This document shows positions 19,552 to 19,952 of a DNA stretch of 19,952 bases, in pieces; the stretch's first letter is position 1; every line of letters starts with the position of its first letter. Both the position numbers and the translations under genes were made by a program. The stretch is taken from contig CAYZRX010000073.1 in the NCBI GenBank assembly GCA_964480945.1, positions 1 to 19,952 of the forward strand. The letters run 5' to 3'. Source of the stretch: VGWB01 sp964480945. Its GTDB lineage: Bacteria; Bacteroidota; Ignavibacteria; UBA10030. Below the pieces are notes generated by a model. The model was not told where the DNA came from. It made no database searches and saw only the letters and a program-made list of their open reading frames with translations.

Positions 19552-19581
19552 ATGCAGCACGATAGTCCACGACCACCCTAA
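19552..19581 (+). CDS. putative nine-residue leader peptide MQHDSPRPP
   Basis: TGGAGGA at 19541-19547 precedes ATG 19552. The ORF is ten codons including TAA and encodes MQHDSPRPP. It matches the leader at 17180 in length, in Asp at position 4, in the Arg-Pro-Pro-stop ending and in position upstream of the same gene type. The codons of the RPP end differ partly (CGA CCA CCC versus AGA CCA CCG), which hints at selection on the peptide, although GACCACC is identical at the DNA level. The function is inferred as for the first leader. Confidence 0.45.
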   Translation: MQHDSPRPP

Positions 19582-19635
19582 CGCTCGAAGTGATTGCCAT
19601 CAAGAGAGTTGACGGTCACCTGACGAGGGTCGTCG

Positions 19636-19685
19636 CGTCTCACCTGTCTGCGAGACGAGGATGCTCGTTCTGACGGAGTCGGAAC
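19636..19685 (+). promoter_or_regulatory. two consecutive hairpins after the second leader ORF
   Basis: CGTCTC (19636-19641) pairs with GAGACG (19652-19657), and GTTCTGAC (19667-19674) pairs with GTCGGAAC (19678-19685) with one G-U pair and a 3-nt loop. They lie 55-105 nt after the leader stop. As with the first leader, structured RNA separates leader and gene, but the sequence of the stems is different. Confidence 0.35.
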
Positions 19686-19770
19686 GGTGCTCTGAGCGGG
19701 AGCAACCCGAGCGGTGACGGCTACTGAGCGGTCATTACTATTCACCAACTTCATAAGAGGAGCACATACC

Positions 19771-19914
19771 ATGGAAACACGATACGCGGGAATGGTCGCT
19801 GGCCCTTTGGTCGGGGACAAATGCAAGAAGAAGCATTCACCAATCACCTTCGCCGAGCGCGCATGCGCTTCTGGCGTAAACAATCATTCATCATTCTCAA
19901 AAAGGAGCAACGTC
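19771..19914 (+). other. in-frame upstream start and 48-codon extension of the second gene copy
   Basis: AAGAGGAGCACATACC precedes ATG 19771 (METRYAGMVAGPLVGDK...). The frame stays open for 48 codons, through SFSKRSNV, into ATG 19915. Its first codons align with the upstream start of copy 1 (MKTQHAAEV versus METRYAGMV), but the middle and length differ. Keeping the frame open in both copies despite divergence suggests that the extended product or the coupling matters. Confidence 0.4.
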
Positions 19915-19952
19915 ATGAACGCAGCAAGATTCGTACGACACAGTCTTCAGGC
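19915..19952 (+). CDS. 5' end of a second copy of the 469-aa secreted protein gene (partial)
   Basis: Starts at ATG 19915 with AAAAAGGAG at 19899-19907 and runs off the window. The visible codons encode MNAARFVRHSLQ, identical to the 469-aa protein. The stretch 19898-19952 is identical to 17441-17495 over 55 nt, covering the SD, start and signal-peptide codons, while the DNA just upstream diverges. This is a tandem paralog about 2.46 kb downstream. Whether the mature part also matches cannot be seen. Confidence 0.8.
   Translation, partial: MNAARFVRHSLQ

Overview
The window reads as a surface-structure locus from a Bacteroidota/Chlorobiota-type (FCB group) bacterium with fairly GC-rich DNA. 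All confident genes are on the + strand. The taxonomic hint comes from the proteins: seven predicted signal-peptidase-I substrates here would mature with Gln at position +1 (AxA/AxG then Q), which is the 'Q-rule' described for Bacteroidetes. Giant beta-strand-repeat proteins and a SPOR domain on an outer-membrane-type barrel protein fit this. No marker gene is present, so the phylum call is an inference.

Region 1 (1-7041) is a chaperone-usher-like cassette. It starts with the last codons of one small secreted protein, followed by three small paralogous secreted beta-rich proteins (about 168 aa each), a PapD/DUF916-like chaperone (271 aa), and a 1037-aa protein. That protein combines Ig-like domains, a long beta-barrel-like region, two carboxypeptidase-regulatory/Cna-B-like domains, a Pro-rich linker and a C-terminal SPOR domain. 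Two more small secreted proteins follow, one a clear paralog and one divergent. The working model is that the small proteins are fibre or coat subunits, the 271-aa protein escorts them, and the barrel protein exports or docks them while its SPOR domain holds peptidoglycan. This rests on synteny and fold features, not on proven homology.

Region 2 (7042-8294) holds a pyrimidine-rich intergenic stretch with two notable palindromes, then two tandem single-domain (CheY-like, output-less) response regulators. Both have an intact phospho-Asp and no histidine kinase nearby.

Region 3 (8402-17134) is one gene for a 2910-residue secreted modular adhesin-like protein. It has an N-terminal domain, seven Ig-like repeats of about 103 aa, a nested super-repeat of about 618 aa (three B units plus one C domain) present twice, a further three B units, and a beta-solenoid-like C-terminal region.

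Region 4 (17135-19952) holds a 469-aa secreted beta-solenoid-like protein and the start of a second copy of the same gene at the right edge (55 nt identical). Each copy is preceded by the same layered 5' region: a nine-codon ORF with a strong Shine-Dalgarno sequence ending Arg-Pro-Pro-stop (MRVDQLRPP and MQHDSPRPP), structured RNA, then two in-frame SD+ATG starts. This repeated leader arrangement, and a C-terminal motif (GDLxNDGILTNxGxI) shared by the giant protein and the 469-aa protein, are the best candidates for something undescribed.
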